A stretch of 64,000 nt of DNA from Tetracladium setigerum. Taxonomy: Eukaryota > Ascomycota > Leotiomycetes > Helotiales. The position numbers were made by a program, and so were the translations under genes. Under the pieces are notes generated by a model. The model had not been told where the DNA came from, ran no database searches, and saw only the letters and a list, made by a program, of their open reading frames with translations. The stretch covers positions 1-64,000 of the forward strand of contig PZJY01000009.1 in the NCBI GenBank assembly GCA_031472005.1, given 5' to 3'. Of the stretch, positions 8,482 to 20,250 are shown one piece after another; the first letter of the stretch is position 1; each line of letters opens with the position of its first letter.

Positions 8482-11400
8482 CTAGACAAGGACGAGTTCA
8501 TAGGTCAGCAAAGGCTAGAAGCAGCTGAACCTGTACGCCTACCAAAAGAGGGTACGAAAGAGGTACTATTGCCGAAACAATACGAGGAATTCCGAGACTT
8601 GTTCACCGAGGTACAAGATCTCACAGCATTACCAGCACACCAGGATTGGGATCACGAGATCATCCTAAAAGAAGACGCAAAACCGGTTTGCGAACCATTG
8701 CGTAGAATGAACGATACGGACTCGAGGACGCTCAAAATCTTTATCGACGAAATGTTAGCAAAAGGACACATCAGGGAATCTAAATCTCCGTGGGGAGCAC
8801 CTATCTTCTTTGTACCAAAACCTGGAACCAATAAACGACGCCCAGTTGTGGATTGGCGAAAACTGAACGACCACACTATCAAAGATCGTTATTCGCTACC
8901 ACTACTCGACGATCTGAGGGACAGGACACAAGGATCGAAGATCTTCACCCAGATCGACCTGAAGTCAGCCTTTAATCTCATAAGAATGAAGGAAGGCGAC
9001 GAAAGCAAGACTGCTTTTCGTACCCAGTGGGGATTGTATGAGTTCCTAGTAATGCACTTCGGATTATGCAATGCCCCAGCCACCTTCCAACGATTAATCA
9101 ACAATGCTCTGCGAGAATACATCGACGTATTTTGCATTGTTTACCTCGACGATATCCTTGTTTATTCAAAGGACGTCGCCGAACACGAGAAGCACGTCAG
9201 GCTAGTTTTTCAAGCTTTACGAAAACACCATTTGAAAGTCAGCCTGGACAAATGCCACTTCTCAGTAGAACGAGTCAAGTTTTGTGGACACATTATCACT
9301 ATAAACGGATTCGAAATGGACCTAGACAAGGTCAAAGCAGTACTTGAGTGGGAATCACCAACAAACATAAAAGAAACACAGAGTTTCTTAGGTTTCTGCA
9401 ATTATTACCGACGCTATATCAAGAACTACTCGGCAATTGCGAAACCACTCACGGACCTCACTCACAAAGATCAAACATTCGAATGGACTCCTGAAGCTCA
9501 GAAAGCTATGGACACGCTAAAAGAAATGTTCGCCAAGGAACCAATTCTCAGACACCACGACCCCACGAAACCAAAACGGGTGGAAACGGACTCGTCGGAC
9601 TTCGCTATTGGAGCAGTCTACAGTCAACCCGGCGAAGATGGTCGCTGGCGACCAGTCGCATTCTTCTCAAGAAAACTCACATCCGCGGAACTCAACTATG
9701 AGATCTACGATAAGGAGTTACTTGCAATTGTCATGGCGTTACGAGAATGGAAGGTATACTTAGAAGGGTCGTCTACGAAGATAGATATTCTTTCTGATCA
9801 TAAGAATCTCATCTATTTCATGACGACTAAAGAACTCAACAGGCGACAAGTCCGATGGGCCGAAACACTTTCGTCATATGACTTCAACATTCGATATGTC
9901 AAAGGCTCCGAGAACGCTCGAGCCGATGCACTCAGTAGAAAACCAGAATACACAGGTAACAAGACCTCGCCTTCAGGAGCAATACTCCGACAAGACGGGT
10001 CCTCCCTGGTATACAACCGAGTGCAGATAGCCGCTATTATGCGACTCAAGGATCGAACCTTCGAAGAACTCATTCGAAAGGGGTACGATCAAGACCCTGT
10101 TGCGAAACAACAGACGAAGGAATTAGGAAACGGATTCTCAAGGAACGTGGAAGGACTGCTACTCTTCCAAGAAAGAACCTACATTCCAACCGGAGTACGA
10201 AAAGCCTTCGTACAACAACAGCATGAGCTGCCAGCTCATGGGCATCAGGGAATAGCCAAGACCCTCGCGAGGCTGTCTAGGAAATACTACTTCCCTGGGA
10301 TCAGGAACATGGTCAAAGAGGTTGTAACTCAATGCGATACATGCATACGGAACAAGTCATCTCGACACGCTCCGTATGGACTCATGAAATCACCCACAAC
10401 CCCGACACGACCATGGGGATCGATAGCTCTCGACTTTGTTGTCAAGCTGCCACCCTCCAAAGATCCTATGACGGGAGTCGTGTACGATTCGATCCTCGTC
10501 ATAACGTGCCTCCTGACCAAATACGCATATATGATACCATACTTCGAATCAAGTACAGCCGAGCAGATGGCTGACACGTTCATCCGATGGATCATTGCAC
10601 AACACGGAGTACCGGATGAAATCCTCTCGGACCGCGACAAACTATTTAAATCAAAGTTCTGGACATCACTGATGGCCAAGCTTGGGATTAAAAAGAAAAT
10701 GTCAACCGCTTTTCATCCCCAAACCGATGGTCAGACAGAACGTATCAATCAAACAATGGAAGCCTACCTGCGTTGCTACGTCAACTACAAACAGGACAAC
10801 TGGGTAGAACTCTTACCGTTGGCCCAGTTTGCATTCAACAGCGCAGATGCAGAAACAACGGGTGTATCACCGTTCTTCGCGAACTTTGGATTCAACCCTG
10901 AGGCATACAACCATCCGTTGGTCGATACTGAAAACGCAGAAGCAGCTAATATCCGAGTGGATCAGCTGAAGAACCTGCACAAAGAACTTGCTGCCGATAT
11001 CTTGTTTTTATCACAACGATCAGCAATTTACTACAACTCGAAGCGTGGAGTGGGACCTACGCTAAAAGAGGGGGATAAAGTCTATCTGCTGCGAAAAAAC
11101 ATCAACACACAAAGACCAAGCGATAAACTAGATCACAAGAAGTTGGGGCCGTTCAAAATTTCAAAAGTCATCGGACCAGTCAATTACGAACTCCAACTAC
11201 CCAGGACATGGAAAATACATAACCGATTCCACATTTCCCTCCTCGAGAAAGCACCACCAGGAGCGCCTCCAGCCCCTGATGTGAACATTCAACCTGTCAA
11301 CCCGGACGCCGAATATGAAGTAGAAACAATCCTGGACCACAAACGAATTAGAAACCGGAACTGCTACCTCATCAAATGGTTGAATTACCCACATACCGAA

Positions 11401-11601
11401 AACACTTGGGAACCCCTAGCAAATCTCAAGTGCCCTGAGAAGATAACCGCGTACCACCATCGGCAGACTGCGTTGAGCCACCGAAACCCAGACTCGTCCA
11501 GAAAGCCGAGGAAGCATCGAACTCGGACAGGGCCTCGACAAGCACCAAGTCCTCCTCCGCGTTCCACAACAAGGAAGGGTCGTCTGAGGGAATGGAAGTA
11601 G
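8482..11601 (+). CDS. Pol: RT, RNase H, integrase, chromodomain
   Basis: The open frame is in phase with the upstream protease frame and separated from it by a single TGA at 8479-8481. No ATG lies near the start, so readthrough of that TGA is the simplest way to express it. Reverse transcriptase has the YLDDILVYSK motif (about 9143-9172). RNase H carries VETDSSDFAIGAV and later DHKNLIYF. Integrase has the HHCC zinc finger (HELPAHGHQG...CDTC, about 10222-10344) and the DDE core spread over ALDFVVK, LSDRDKLF and the TERINQTME segment. A GPF/Y-like module (KKLGPFKISKV) and a C-terminal chromodomain (EYEVETILDHKR...LIKWLNYPHTENTWEP, about 11310-11415) complete it. Chromodomains of this kind steer integration to methylated-histone chromatin. 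No stop or frameshift was seen. Confidence 0.93.
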   Translation, partial: LDKDEFIGQQRLEAAEPVRLPKEGTKEVLLPKQYEEFRDLFTEVQDLTALPAHQDWDHEIILKEDAKPVCEPLRRMNDTDSRTLKIFIDEMLAKGHIRESKSPWGAPIFFVPKPGTNKRRPVVDWRKLNDHTIKDRYSLPLLDDLRDRTQGSKIFTQIDLKSAFNLIRMKEGDESKTAFRTQWGLYEFLVMHFGLCNAPATFQRLINNALREYIDVFCIVYLDDILVYSKDVAEHEKHVRLVFQALRKHHLKVSLDKCHFSVERVKFCGHIITINGFEMDLDKVKAVLEWESPTNIKETQSFLGFCNYYRRYIKNYSAIAKPLTDLTHKDQTFEWTPEAQKAMDTLKEMFAKEPILRHHDPTKPKRVETDSSDFAIGAVYSQPGEDGRWRPVAFFSRKLTSAELNYEIYDKELLAIVMALREWKVYLEGSSTKIDILSDHKNLIYFMTTKELNRRQVRWAETLSSYDFNIRYVKGSENARADALSRKPEYTGNKTSPSGAILRQDGSSLVYNRVQIAAIMRLKDRTFEELIRKGYDQDPVAKQQTKELGNGFSRNVEGLLLFQERTYIPTGVRKAFVQQQHELPAHGHQGIAKTLARLSRKYYFPGIRNMVKEVVTQCDTCIRNKSSRHAPYGLMKSPTTPTRPWGSIALDFVVKLPPSKDPMTGVVYDSILVITCLLTKYAYMIPYFESSTAEQMADTFIRWIIAQHGVPDEILSDRDKLFKSKFWTSLMAKLGIKKKMSTAFHPQTDGQTERINQTMEAYLRCYVNYKQDNWVELLPLAQFAFNSADAETTGVSPFFANFGFNPEAYNHPLVDTENAEAANIRVDQLKNLHKELAADILFLSQRSAIYYNSKRGVGPTLKEGDKVYLLRKNINTQRPSDKLDHKKLGPFKISKVIGPVNYELQLPRTWKIHNRFHISLLEKAPPGAPPAPDVNIQPVNPDAEYEVETILDHKRIRNRNCYLIKWLNYPHTENTWEPLANLKCPEKITAYHHRQTALSHRNPDSSRKPRKHRTRTGPRQAPSPPPRSTTRKGRLREWK

Positions 11602-12069
11602 GCTCGCTCTCGGAACCAGCCGGTCCCCCTCGATTGATTCCCGTTCCAAACGCTCTCGCTCCTCAGCGGCATCCAACTCCGCAATCGATTTCAGACCGCG
11701 ACGAAGCATTTCCGCTGCGCGCGATCGAAAGGCCTCCCTTTGTTTCTCTATGCGAACCAGCTTCGCACTCATCTCATTCAAGCGCTCGAACAATTTTCGT
11801 TGCTCAGCCTGAGCCTCGTTCCACTCGTCCGCCAGTTTCTTTTCAGCGCGTTCCAGTTTCTTCCATTCTGCGTCGGAAGGACCATGGACGTCGCATTTCA
11901 CCCCGACTTTGATGCATTCAGAACATTTCGAGTAGCCTGGAGCTACTAGGCACTTCGTACCACGTTTGGCGCAACGCGAGCAAGCCGGCATTTCGATTCC
12001 TTGAGTCTTATGACGCTCGTACACGTTTTGTCGATTAGTTGTTGTTTTCTTTGATCGATCAGCGGTCAT
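11416..12069 (-). CDS. Antisense Zn2Cys6-like protein of copy C
   Basis: The gene lies opposite to pol, overlapping its last 186 nt, between pol and the 3' LTR. From the ATG at 12,069 it would encode 217 aa; the frame stays open upstream to 12,138, and a later ATG at 11,991 begins MPACSRC. The cysteines follow CX2CX6CX8CX2CX6C, matching the fungal Zn(II)2Cys6 DNA-binding cluster, followed by a strongly charged coiled-coil (about 11,870-11,690), which in that family gives dimerisation. The remaining C-terminus overlaps pol and looks less protein-like. Remnants occur in A and B, and a diverged version occurs in D, so it is a fixed part of this lineage. It could be a transcription factor acting on the LTRs or on host genes. 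The function is unknown and the binding role is inferred from the cluster only. Confidence 0.7.
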   Translation of the reverse strand: MTADRSKKTTTNRQNVYERHKTQGIEMPACSRCAKRGTKCLVAPGYSKCSECIKVGVKCDVHGPSDAEWKKLERAEKKLADEWNEAQAEQRKLFERLNEMSAKLVRIEKQREAFRSRAAEMLRRGLKSIAELDAAEERERLERESIEGDRLVPRASLLPFPQTTLPCCGTRRRTWCLSRPCPSSMLPRLSGRVWVSVAQRSLPMVVRGYLLRALEIC

Positions 12070-12146
12070 GATGGGAAAGGAAGATGGCCGTGGGCCAACA
12101 GCGATGTTTCCTTTGACGTACTTAAGTGTGGAGACCACACTAGGCT

Positions 12147-12159
12147 AGAAGGGGGATAG
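12147..12159 (+). other. Polypurine tract of copy C
   Basis: A purine-rich stretch AGAAGGGGGATAG sits directly before the TG of the 3' LTR, the position and composition expected for the plus-strand primer. D has a similar GGAAGGGGATAG before its 3' LTR. Confidence 0.8.
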
Positions 12160-12635
12160 TGTTACGAACGTGATCCTGGGAGTCAAGTGACCCCCAGGAG
12201 CACACTGGATCCTGGGAGCCTGAGGCTCGGGAGCACCATGGATCCTGGGAGCCTTGCTCCCAGGAACCACTCCACAGAGAACTCACAGGATTAGTAATAG
12301 TAGTATTAATTATGTAGGTGAAAAGGCAACAGCAAGCTGTGGGCCTAGTCACGTGATTGGGTCGACATGTGTTCATGCCAAGACATGTCGACTCTCGGGA
12401 GTCGACGGTGTCGACGGGTCGATGGTATCGACTCAGTCGACTTCTCGACTCCAGGAGAACGAAGATCATATATAAGGATAAGATAGTTTTCATTAGATAG
12501 GAACTTCGTGCTCAACTCAAATCGAATATCTTTTATTCTAGTAACCAGTCTACTGCCGTACCTGTGATCCGCTCTCTGTCGACGAATACCAACCTGACTT
12601 AGCTATTTACTTCCGTGTAAATAGTAACCGTTACA
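12160..12635 (+). repeat. 3' LTR of copy C
   Basis: 476 bp. I found no difference from the 5' LTR by eye, so the insertion is very recent. It includes the same GTCGAC array, E-box, TATA box and hairpin. Confidence 0.97.
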
Positions 12636-15600
12636 CCTAGCTTGGGATAACACCGCCGCTAATTCTTAGTTCTACTCGGGACTAAAAGTAAACATTAAGG
12701 ATAAGATCTATCGATTGCCTAAACGACCGGATGAATTAGCCGAAATAATCAAAAAGGCACTCCATTTCGACTAACGCATTACGGAACGTCTAATAAAGCA
12801 AGGATATAGGATTCCTAAGAATTATCACGGAACCCCTAAGAAACCTCGCCACCAAGGACGAAATATCTGGAGCAGTAATTACTATAGACCTCGGCCAATA
12901 GAATTAGATATAATCCAGAAGAAACTTAAGTTTCAACTAAGGAAATAGCTTTTAAAGGAAGTAATGGAGAAACGAAGGAAGGAGGGACTCTACTTCGAAT
13001 GTGGATATACGGGCCACCGAGCAGACTCCCATAGAAAAGGGAAAATAAGATAGAAGAAGTAAGCCGCATCCCTTGAAATCCGATAAATAAGCATAGCTAC
13101 TATAGTCTTAAAAGGAAAGAAGAATACGCGTGAACGCAACTAGGGAAGACTACTTTAATAAAAATGCCCCACCTGCGGATTCTATCTCTGCGTCTACTAG
13201 CGAGTAGACCCTCCTACGGTTCCCGAAGACGGAACTAATAGCGAACGCTATAATTAGGAGGAATAGAGAAAGGAAAGATACGATAAATACGAAAGCATTA
13301 TATGCGAATGCCCTACTATAAACTACGACGACGATTACACCCCGGTTTGCAAGGACCCTTCCAGGGAGCAGTTCCTAAGGGCCCCCACCGGATGTTACGA
13401 TCGGAACAGAGGAGGTCTTTATTGCCTCTATCCCGACGATAAGTTAATGAAAATCCCGAAACGCAAAATATAGATTGCGGGATATTACGAGCGTGGCTAG
13501 AACGGATTATTCTATAAATGTTCTAACGGACCAGGGATAGACGCCTATAATAATAAGTATTAAATGCGTAGCGACTAGGTTCCCGACCCCACAGAGGAAG
13601 AAGTCTAACGGGAAGTCCGACGAGCTAACCACCCTATGATAAAGGAATAATAGATGGTTGTCCAAAGGGAAGAACACCCCACTTCTAAAAGGGAATAGAT
13701 ATATCGAATAAACCCCTTAAGACTTGTTTATAGTGAACTAGGTACGCTACCTTTCAGAGGACTAGTATATAGCTAAATCTGGGAAGTCGTATATGAGGAC
13801 GAAGATCGCATCGGATGGATCTACGTTTAAGGAGAAGACCGACAGTATAATAGCATTAGGATTTATATATAGGACCTGCCTAATGAAACTCCACCTTGCT
13901 ATCGGGAACTGCTTACTCTAAAAGAAGGAGAACGATGGGTTATCCGGGCATAGAGTGAACGACTCCGTACCTGGAATAATGTCGCGGATTCATGCCAGTA
14001 CTACTTCGAAAGCATAGAACCCAGAACACCCACACTTGTTAAAGGACACGTGTATATCGTCACTAGCTATAAAGGAATAGTCCTCGAATAGCAGAACGTA
14101 CTCGACGGAAGTTTTTACTAGTAGATGAACGCTAGAGACTCCGGCGAGAAATATAAAAATCTATACGAAGAACCGCCCCGAGAGCTATGCGCAGCCGGGT
14201 ACGGATAATTAAAATTAGACATTAAGATCCCTTAAATCTTAAGACTAATTATAATAATAATTAATTTAAGATTTATAAGAAACTTTATATCTATAACGTT
14301 AGCTAAGAAATATATAATCGCTACTTATATTAAAGGGAAACCTTATTAACTCGTTATAATTAATAGATTTAAAATTAATTATAATAGTAGAGAAGTGGAA
14401 TTATAGATAATTCCTCTCATTATAGTTACACACTTAGGATATAAGGAAGAAATCACGTTCAATATTATTAACATCTCACATAATATTATCCTGGGACTAC
14501 CTTAGCTTAAGGCTTATAACCTAATGATCGATTAGACAAATAGAATGGTGGACTTTAAGAGGTATAATTGCGAAAAGGAACGAACTATCTTATGACTAAA
14601 TAAGGACGAGTTTATAAGTTAATAAAGGCTAGAAGTAGCTAAACTTATACGCTTATTAAAAGAGGGTACGAAAGAGGTACTATTGCTGAAACAATACGAG
14701 GAATTCCGAGACTTATTCACCGAGGTATAAGATCTCATAATATTACTAGCACACCAAGATTAGGATCACGAGATTATCCTAAAAGAAGACGCGAAACCGG
14801 TTTGCGAACCATTACGTAAAATAAACGATACGGACTCGAGGACGCTCAAAATCTTTATCGACGAAATATTAGTAAAAGGACACATTAGGGAATTTAAATC
14901 TCCGTGAGGAGCACTTATCTTCTTTATACTAAAACTTGGAATTAATAAACGACGCCCGGTTATAGATTAGCGAAAACTAAACGACCGCACTATTAAAGAT
15001 CGTTATTCGCTACCACTACTCGACGATCTAAGGGACAGGACATAAGGATCGAAGATCTTCACCTAGATCGACCTGAAGTTAGCCTTTAATCTTATAAGAA
15101 TAAAGGAAGGCGACGAAAGTAAGACTACTTTTCGTACTTAATAGGGATTATATGAGTTCCTAGTAATACACTTCGGATTATATAATGCCCTAGCTACCTT
15201 TTAACGATTAATTAATAATACTTTACGAGAATATATCGACGTATTTTATATTATTTACCTCGATAATATCCTTATTTATTTAAAGGACGTCGCTAAACAC
15301 GAGAAGTACGTCAGGCTAGTTTTTTAAGCTTTACGAAAACATTATTTAAAAGTTAGCCTAGATAAATACCACTTCTTAATAGAACGAGTTAAGTTTTATA
15401 AACACATTATTATTATAAACGGATTCGAAATAGACCTAAATAAGGTTAAAGCAATACTTAAGTAAGAATCATTAATAAATATAAAAGAAATATAGAGTTT
15501 CTTAAGTTTCTGCAATTATTACCGACGCTATATTAAGAACTACTTAGTAATTGCGAAACCACTTACGGACCTCACTTATAAAGATTAAACATTCGAATAG

Positions 15601-18274
15601 ACTCTTAAAGCTTAGAAAGTTATGGACACGCTAAAAGAAATGTTCGCTAAGGAATTAATTCTTAAACACCACGACCTCACGAAACTAAAACGGGTAGAAA
15701 CGGACTCGTCGGACTTCGCTATTGGAGTAGTTTATAGTCAACCCGGCGAAGATGGTCGCTAACGACTAGTCGTATTCTTCTTAAGAAAACTTATATCCGC
15801 GGAACTTAATTACGAGATTTACGATAAGGAGTTACTTATAATTGTTATAGCGTTACGAGAATAGAAGGTATACTTAAAAGGGTCGTCTACGAAGATAAAT
15901 ATTCTTTTTAATTATAAGAATCTTATCTATTTCATGACGATTAAAGAACTTAATAAGCGATAAGTCTAATGGGCCGAAACACTTTCGTTATATGACTTTA
16001 ATATTCGATATATTAAAGGCTCCGAGAACGCTCGAGCCGATACACTTAATAGAAAATTAGAATATATAAGTAATAAGACCTCGCCTTTAGGAGCAATACT
16101 CCGACAAGACGGGTCCTCCCTGGTATATAACCGAGTGTAGATAGCCGCTATTATACGACTTAAGGATCGAACCTTTAAAGAACTCATTCGAAAGGGGTAC
16201 GATTAAGACCCTATTACGAAATAATAAACGAAGGAATTAAGAAACGGATTCTTAAGGAACGTGGAAGGACTGCTACTCTTTTAAGAAAGAACTTATATTC
16301 TAATCGGAGTATGAAAAGCCTTTATATAATAATAGTATAAGCTATTAGCTTATAGGTATTAGGGAATAGCTAAGACCCTCGCGAGGCTATTTAGGAAATA
16401 CTACTTCCTTAGGATTAGGAATATAGTTAAAGAGGTTATAACTTAATGCGATATATATATACGGAACAAGTCATCTCGACACGCTCCGTATAGACTTATA
16501 AAATCACCCATAACCCCGACACGACTATAAGGATCGATAGCTCTCGACTTTATTATTAAGCTACCACCCTCTAAAGATCTTATAACGGGAGTCGTGTACG
16601 ATTCGATCCTCGTCATAACGTGCCTCCTAACTAAATACGTATATATAATATTATACTTTAAATTAAGTATAGCCGAGCAGATAGCTAATACGTTTATCCG
16701 ATAGATCATTATATAACACGGAGTACCGGATGAAATCCTCTCGGACCGCGATAAACTATTTAAATTAAAGTTCTGGACATTATTGATAGCTAAGCTAAGG
16801 ATTAAAAAGAAAATGTTAACCGCCTTTTATCCCTAAACCGATGGTTAGATAAAACGTATCAATTAAATAATGGAAGCCTACTTACGTTATTACGTTAACT
16901 ATAAATAAGACAATTAGGTAAAACTCTTACCGTTAGCCTAGTTTATATTTAATAACGCAGATATAGAAATAACGAGTGTATCACCGTTCTTCGTGAACTT
17001 TAGATTTAACCTTAAGGTATATAACTATTCGTTAGTCGATATTAAAAACGTAAAAGTAGCTAATATCCGAGTGAATTAATTAAAGAACCTATATAAAGAA
17101 CTTACTACCGATATCTTATTTTTATTATAACGATTAGTAATTTACTATAACTCGAAGCGTGGAGTGGGACCTACGTTAAAAGAGGGGGATAAAGTTTATT
17201 TATTACGAAAAAACATTAATATATAAAGACTAAGCGATAAACTAAATTATAAGAAGTTAAGGCCGTTTAAAATTTTAAAAGTTATTAGACTAATTAATTA
17301 CGAACTCTAACTACTTAAGATATAGAAAATATATAACCGATTCCACATTTCCCTCCTTGAGAAAGCACTACTAGGAGCGCCTCTAGCCCTTAATGTAAAC
17401 ATTTAACTTGTTAACCCGGACGCCGAATATAAAGTAGAAACAATCCTAGACTATAAACGAATTAGAAACCGGAACTGCTACCTCATTAAATAGTTAAATT
17501 ACCCATATACCGAAAACACTTAGGAACCCTTAATAAATCTTAAGTGCCTTGAGAAGATAACCGCGTACCACTATCGGCAGACTGCGTTGAGCCACCGAAA
17601 CCCAGACTCGTCCAGAAAGCCGAGGAAGCATCGAACTCGGACAGGGCCTCGACAAGCACTAAGTCCTCCTCCGCGTTCTATAACAAGGAAGGGTCGTCTA
17701 AGGGAATGAAAGTAAGCTCGCTCTCGGAACTAGCCGGTCCCCCCTCGATTAATTCCCGTTCTAAACGCTCTCGCTCCTTAACGGTATCTAACTCCGTAAT
17801 CGATTTCAAACCGCGACGAAGTATTTCCGCTACGCGCGATCGAAAGGCCTCCCTTTATTTCTCTATGCGAACCAACTTCGCACTTATCTCACTCAAGCGC
17901 TCGAACAATTTTCGTTGCTCAGCCTAAGCCTCGTTCCACTCGTCCGCCAGTTTCTTTTTAGCGCGTTCCAGTTTCTTCCATTCTACGTCGGAAGGACTAT
18001 AAACGTCGCATTTCACCCCGACTTTAATACATTCAAAACATTTCGAGTAGCCTAGAGCTACTAAGCACTTCGTACCACGTTTAGCGCAACGCGAGCAAGC
18101 CGGCATTTCGATTCCTTAAGTCTTATAGCGCTCGTACACGTTTTATCGATTAATTATTATTTTCTTTAATCGATCAACGGTCATAATAAGAAAGGAAGAT
18201 AGCCGTGGGCTAATAGCGATGTTTCCTTTAACGTACTTAAGTGTGGAGACCACACTAAGCTAGAAGGGGGATAA
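12636..18274 (+). mobile_element. Copy B continued: gag-pro-pol remnant, RIP-degraded
   Basis: It starts with the duplicated CCTAG and carries on the gag frame broken at 5539. The knuckle region (around 12,990), cysteine modules (around 13,160-13,510), protease, RT, integrase and chromodomain can all be followed against C, with dozens of TAA/TAG codons from RIP. Two points inform C. B has one extra base at the gag position where C shifts frame, and B keeps TGA-CTA at the gag-pol border (14,593-14,598). Confidence 0.9.
17924..18106 (-). pseudogene. Remnant of antisense Zn2Cys6-like gene in copy B
   Basis: A 60-codon open stretch matches the antisense protein of C from MPACSRCAK through the start of the coiled-coil. 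All but one of the six cluster cysteines remain at their positions. Upstream and downstream parts carry RIP stops. Confidence 0.75.
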
Positions 18275-18750
18275 TGTTACGAACGTGATCCTAGGAGTCA
18301 AGTGACCCCCAAGAGCACACTAGATCCTAAGAGCCTAAGGCTCGGGAGCACCATAGATCCTGGGAGCAAGGCTCTTAAGAACCACTCTATAAAGAACTCA
18401 CAGGATTAGTAATAGTAGTATTAATTATATAGGTGAAAAGGCAATAGCAAGCTGTGGGCCTAGTCACGTGATTAGGTCGACATGTGTTTATGCCAAGACA
18501 TATCGACTCTCGGGAGTCGACGGTGTCGACGGGTCGATGGTATCGACTCAGTCGACTTCTCGACTCCAGGAGAACGAAGATCATATATAAGAATAAGATA
18601 GTTTTCATTAGATAAGAACTTCGTACTCAACTCAAATCGAATATCTTTTATTCTAATAACCAGTCTACTACCGTACCTATGATCCGCTCTCTGTCGACGA
18701 ATACCAACCTGACTTAGCTATTTACTTCCGTGTAAATAGTAACCGTTACA
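18275..18750 (+). repeat. 3' LTR of copy B
   Basis: 476 bp, TG..CA, moderately RIPed. It is followed by GTTAG, the right copy of the target duplication of B. Confidence 0.92.
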
Positions 18751-20250
18751 GTTAGCCTTCGTATTCTTACGAGAAGTGGTTACTCACTACGGTATACTAG
18801 AAGAGATAGTCTCGGACCGAGATAAACTCTTTACGTTTAAGTTTTGAACTGCCTTAATTACTCACTTGGGAGTTAAGAGGAAATTATTAACCGCCTTCTA
18901 TCTATAGATAAATAAAGGAACGGAATGAATAAATTAAGTTATTAAGGCTTACTTACGTTATTACATTAATTATAAACAGGATAATTAGGTATTATTACTC
19001 CCATTAGCCTAGTTCGTATATAATAGCTCGATCATAAACATTACGAAGGTATTATTATTCTATATCAATTTCGGCTATAAGAAGAATATATATTATAAAC
19101 CCTATTCGATAGATATCGATAATTAGTTAGCTAGGACTTAAATTAATAAGATTAAACACTTACACATTAAATTAACTAAGGAACTACGATTCGTAATAAA
19201 GAAAAGTATATTATATTATAATAAAAAGCGTAATTAAGAGCTAACGCTAAAAGAGGGGGATAAAGTTTATCTATTACGACGAAATATTAAAATAAAAAGA
19301 CTAAGCGATAAACTAGATTATAAGAAACTGGGACCATTTAAAATTAAGACCGTTAAAGGACGTTTAAATTACGAACTCGCTCTATTAAAGAATATAAATA
19401 TTTATCTAGTATTTTATATATCCCTTCTCGAAAAAGCATCACCAGGAGCACCACTAGCTCCTAATATACTAATACAACCGGTAAACCTAGAAGCAAAGTA
19501 CGAAGTAGAGAAAATCCTAAATCACAAGCTAGTTAGGAATAAACTTCATTACCTGATCAAATGGAAGGATTACCTATAATCTAAGAATTCTTAAGAGCTA
19601 AAAATAAATCTTAATTGCCACCGGATATTAATAGAGTATTACTATCACCTCCTACCTGGTCCGACCTTAAAGACCAGAGGGGAGGCGATTAAACATTTGA
19701 AACGACAGAAGCGGGCATAATAGATTCCGCAACGACCGATGAGGAAACCGGCTCCGAGCTTTCGAATAGAGCCACCTAGAACTTATGCCCAGGAGAGTCG
19801 GGAACGGAATTAACATCCTTAAGAGTTGGGAGCTATAGAAAGAGTTCGCTCTCGGGAGTTAAACTAGTTTCCACGTAATTTGTAAGCTGAGGAAGCCTTG
19901 GGAGGCAACGCTTACGCGCTACTCCCTAAAAGAACTCACACACCACTAAAGGACGAGCTCGAATAACAGCATAACCCTTAGTATCGTAAGGCCGTTTAGA
20001 ACGAATACACTCGGAATAGCGACTCGATTCCCGAACGTCTAGAAGACATTTTCTATAAGTTTTCCTATAATACGAACACGTTTCAGCCATACGGCCAGAT
20101 TTCTCGATACGCACCGCTAGCGTAAGACGCTCTTTCAATTTTTAATAATAAACGGATAGCATGATAAAGAAGGAGATAGTTATAGACTATTAGCGACATT
20201 TCCTTCGGTATATTTAAGTGTGGGGTCCACACTAGTACGGAAGGGGATAG
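18751..20250 (+). mobile_element. Element D continued: integrase core to antisense region
   Basis: It resumes the integrase frame of D interrupted at 4551. The DRD/FKS region (around 18,810), GPF/Y-like region (around 19,330) and chromodomain region (around 19,490-19,600) are recognisable but filled with stops. The 3' end carries the antisense-gene remnant and a polypurine tract before the LTR at 20,251. Confidence 0.85.
19926..20138 (-). pseudogene. Antisense Zn2Cys6-like remnant in element D
   Basis: From an ATG at 20,090 the frame has Cys, Cys and Cys at cluster positions 1, 3 and 5, with tyrosines at positions 2, 4 and 6. Each tyrosine codon is TAT or TAC, one RIP-type G-to-A step from a cysteine codon, so the pattern was probably CX2CX6CX9CX2CX6C. 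The gene lies in the same place and direction as in C. Upstream, a short TLKY..GN motif is also shared. Confidence 0.6.

Larger units (their letters stand above)
5540..12635 (+). mobile_element. Full-length un-RIPed Ty3/Gypsy chromovirus, copy C
   Basis: The element is 7,096 bp. The two 476-bp LTRs look identical by eye, and CCTAG duplications flank it. Order: LTR, primer binding site, gag, cysteine-rich region, protease, TGA, RT, RNase H, integrase, chromodomain, then an antisense gene, polypurine tract and LTR. The chromodomain and the possible self-priming leader place it near the Tf1/sushi type of chromoviruses. It lacks the TpA enrichment of the A, B and D copies, so it arrived after RIP last acted here. 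Gag is broken by one missing C near 6720, so as written the copy may be non-autonomous unless that base is a sequencing error. Confidence 0.95.

Noticed and set aside
6712..8501. Many ORFs antisense to or in other frames of gag-protease
   Set aside because: They lie wholly inside the real coding frames, have no domains, and are not retained in copy B beyond chance.
10329..10679. Minus-strand ORF of 116 codons inside integrase, with relatives in A and B
   Set aside because: It is the shadow of the integrase core and recurs only because the copies are homologous.
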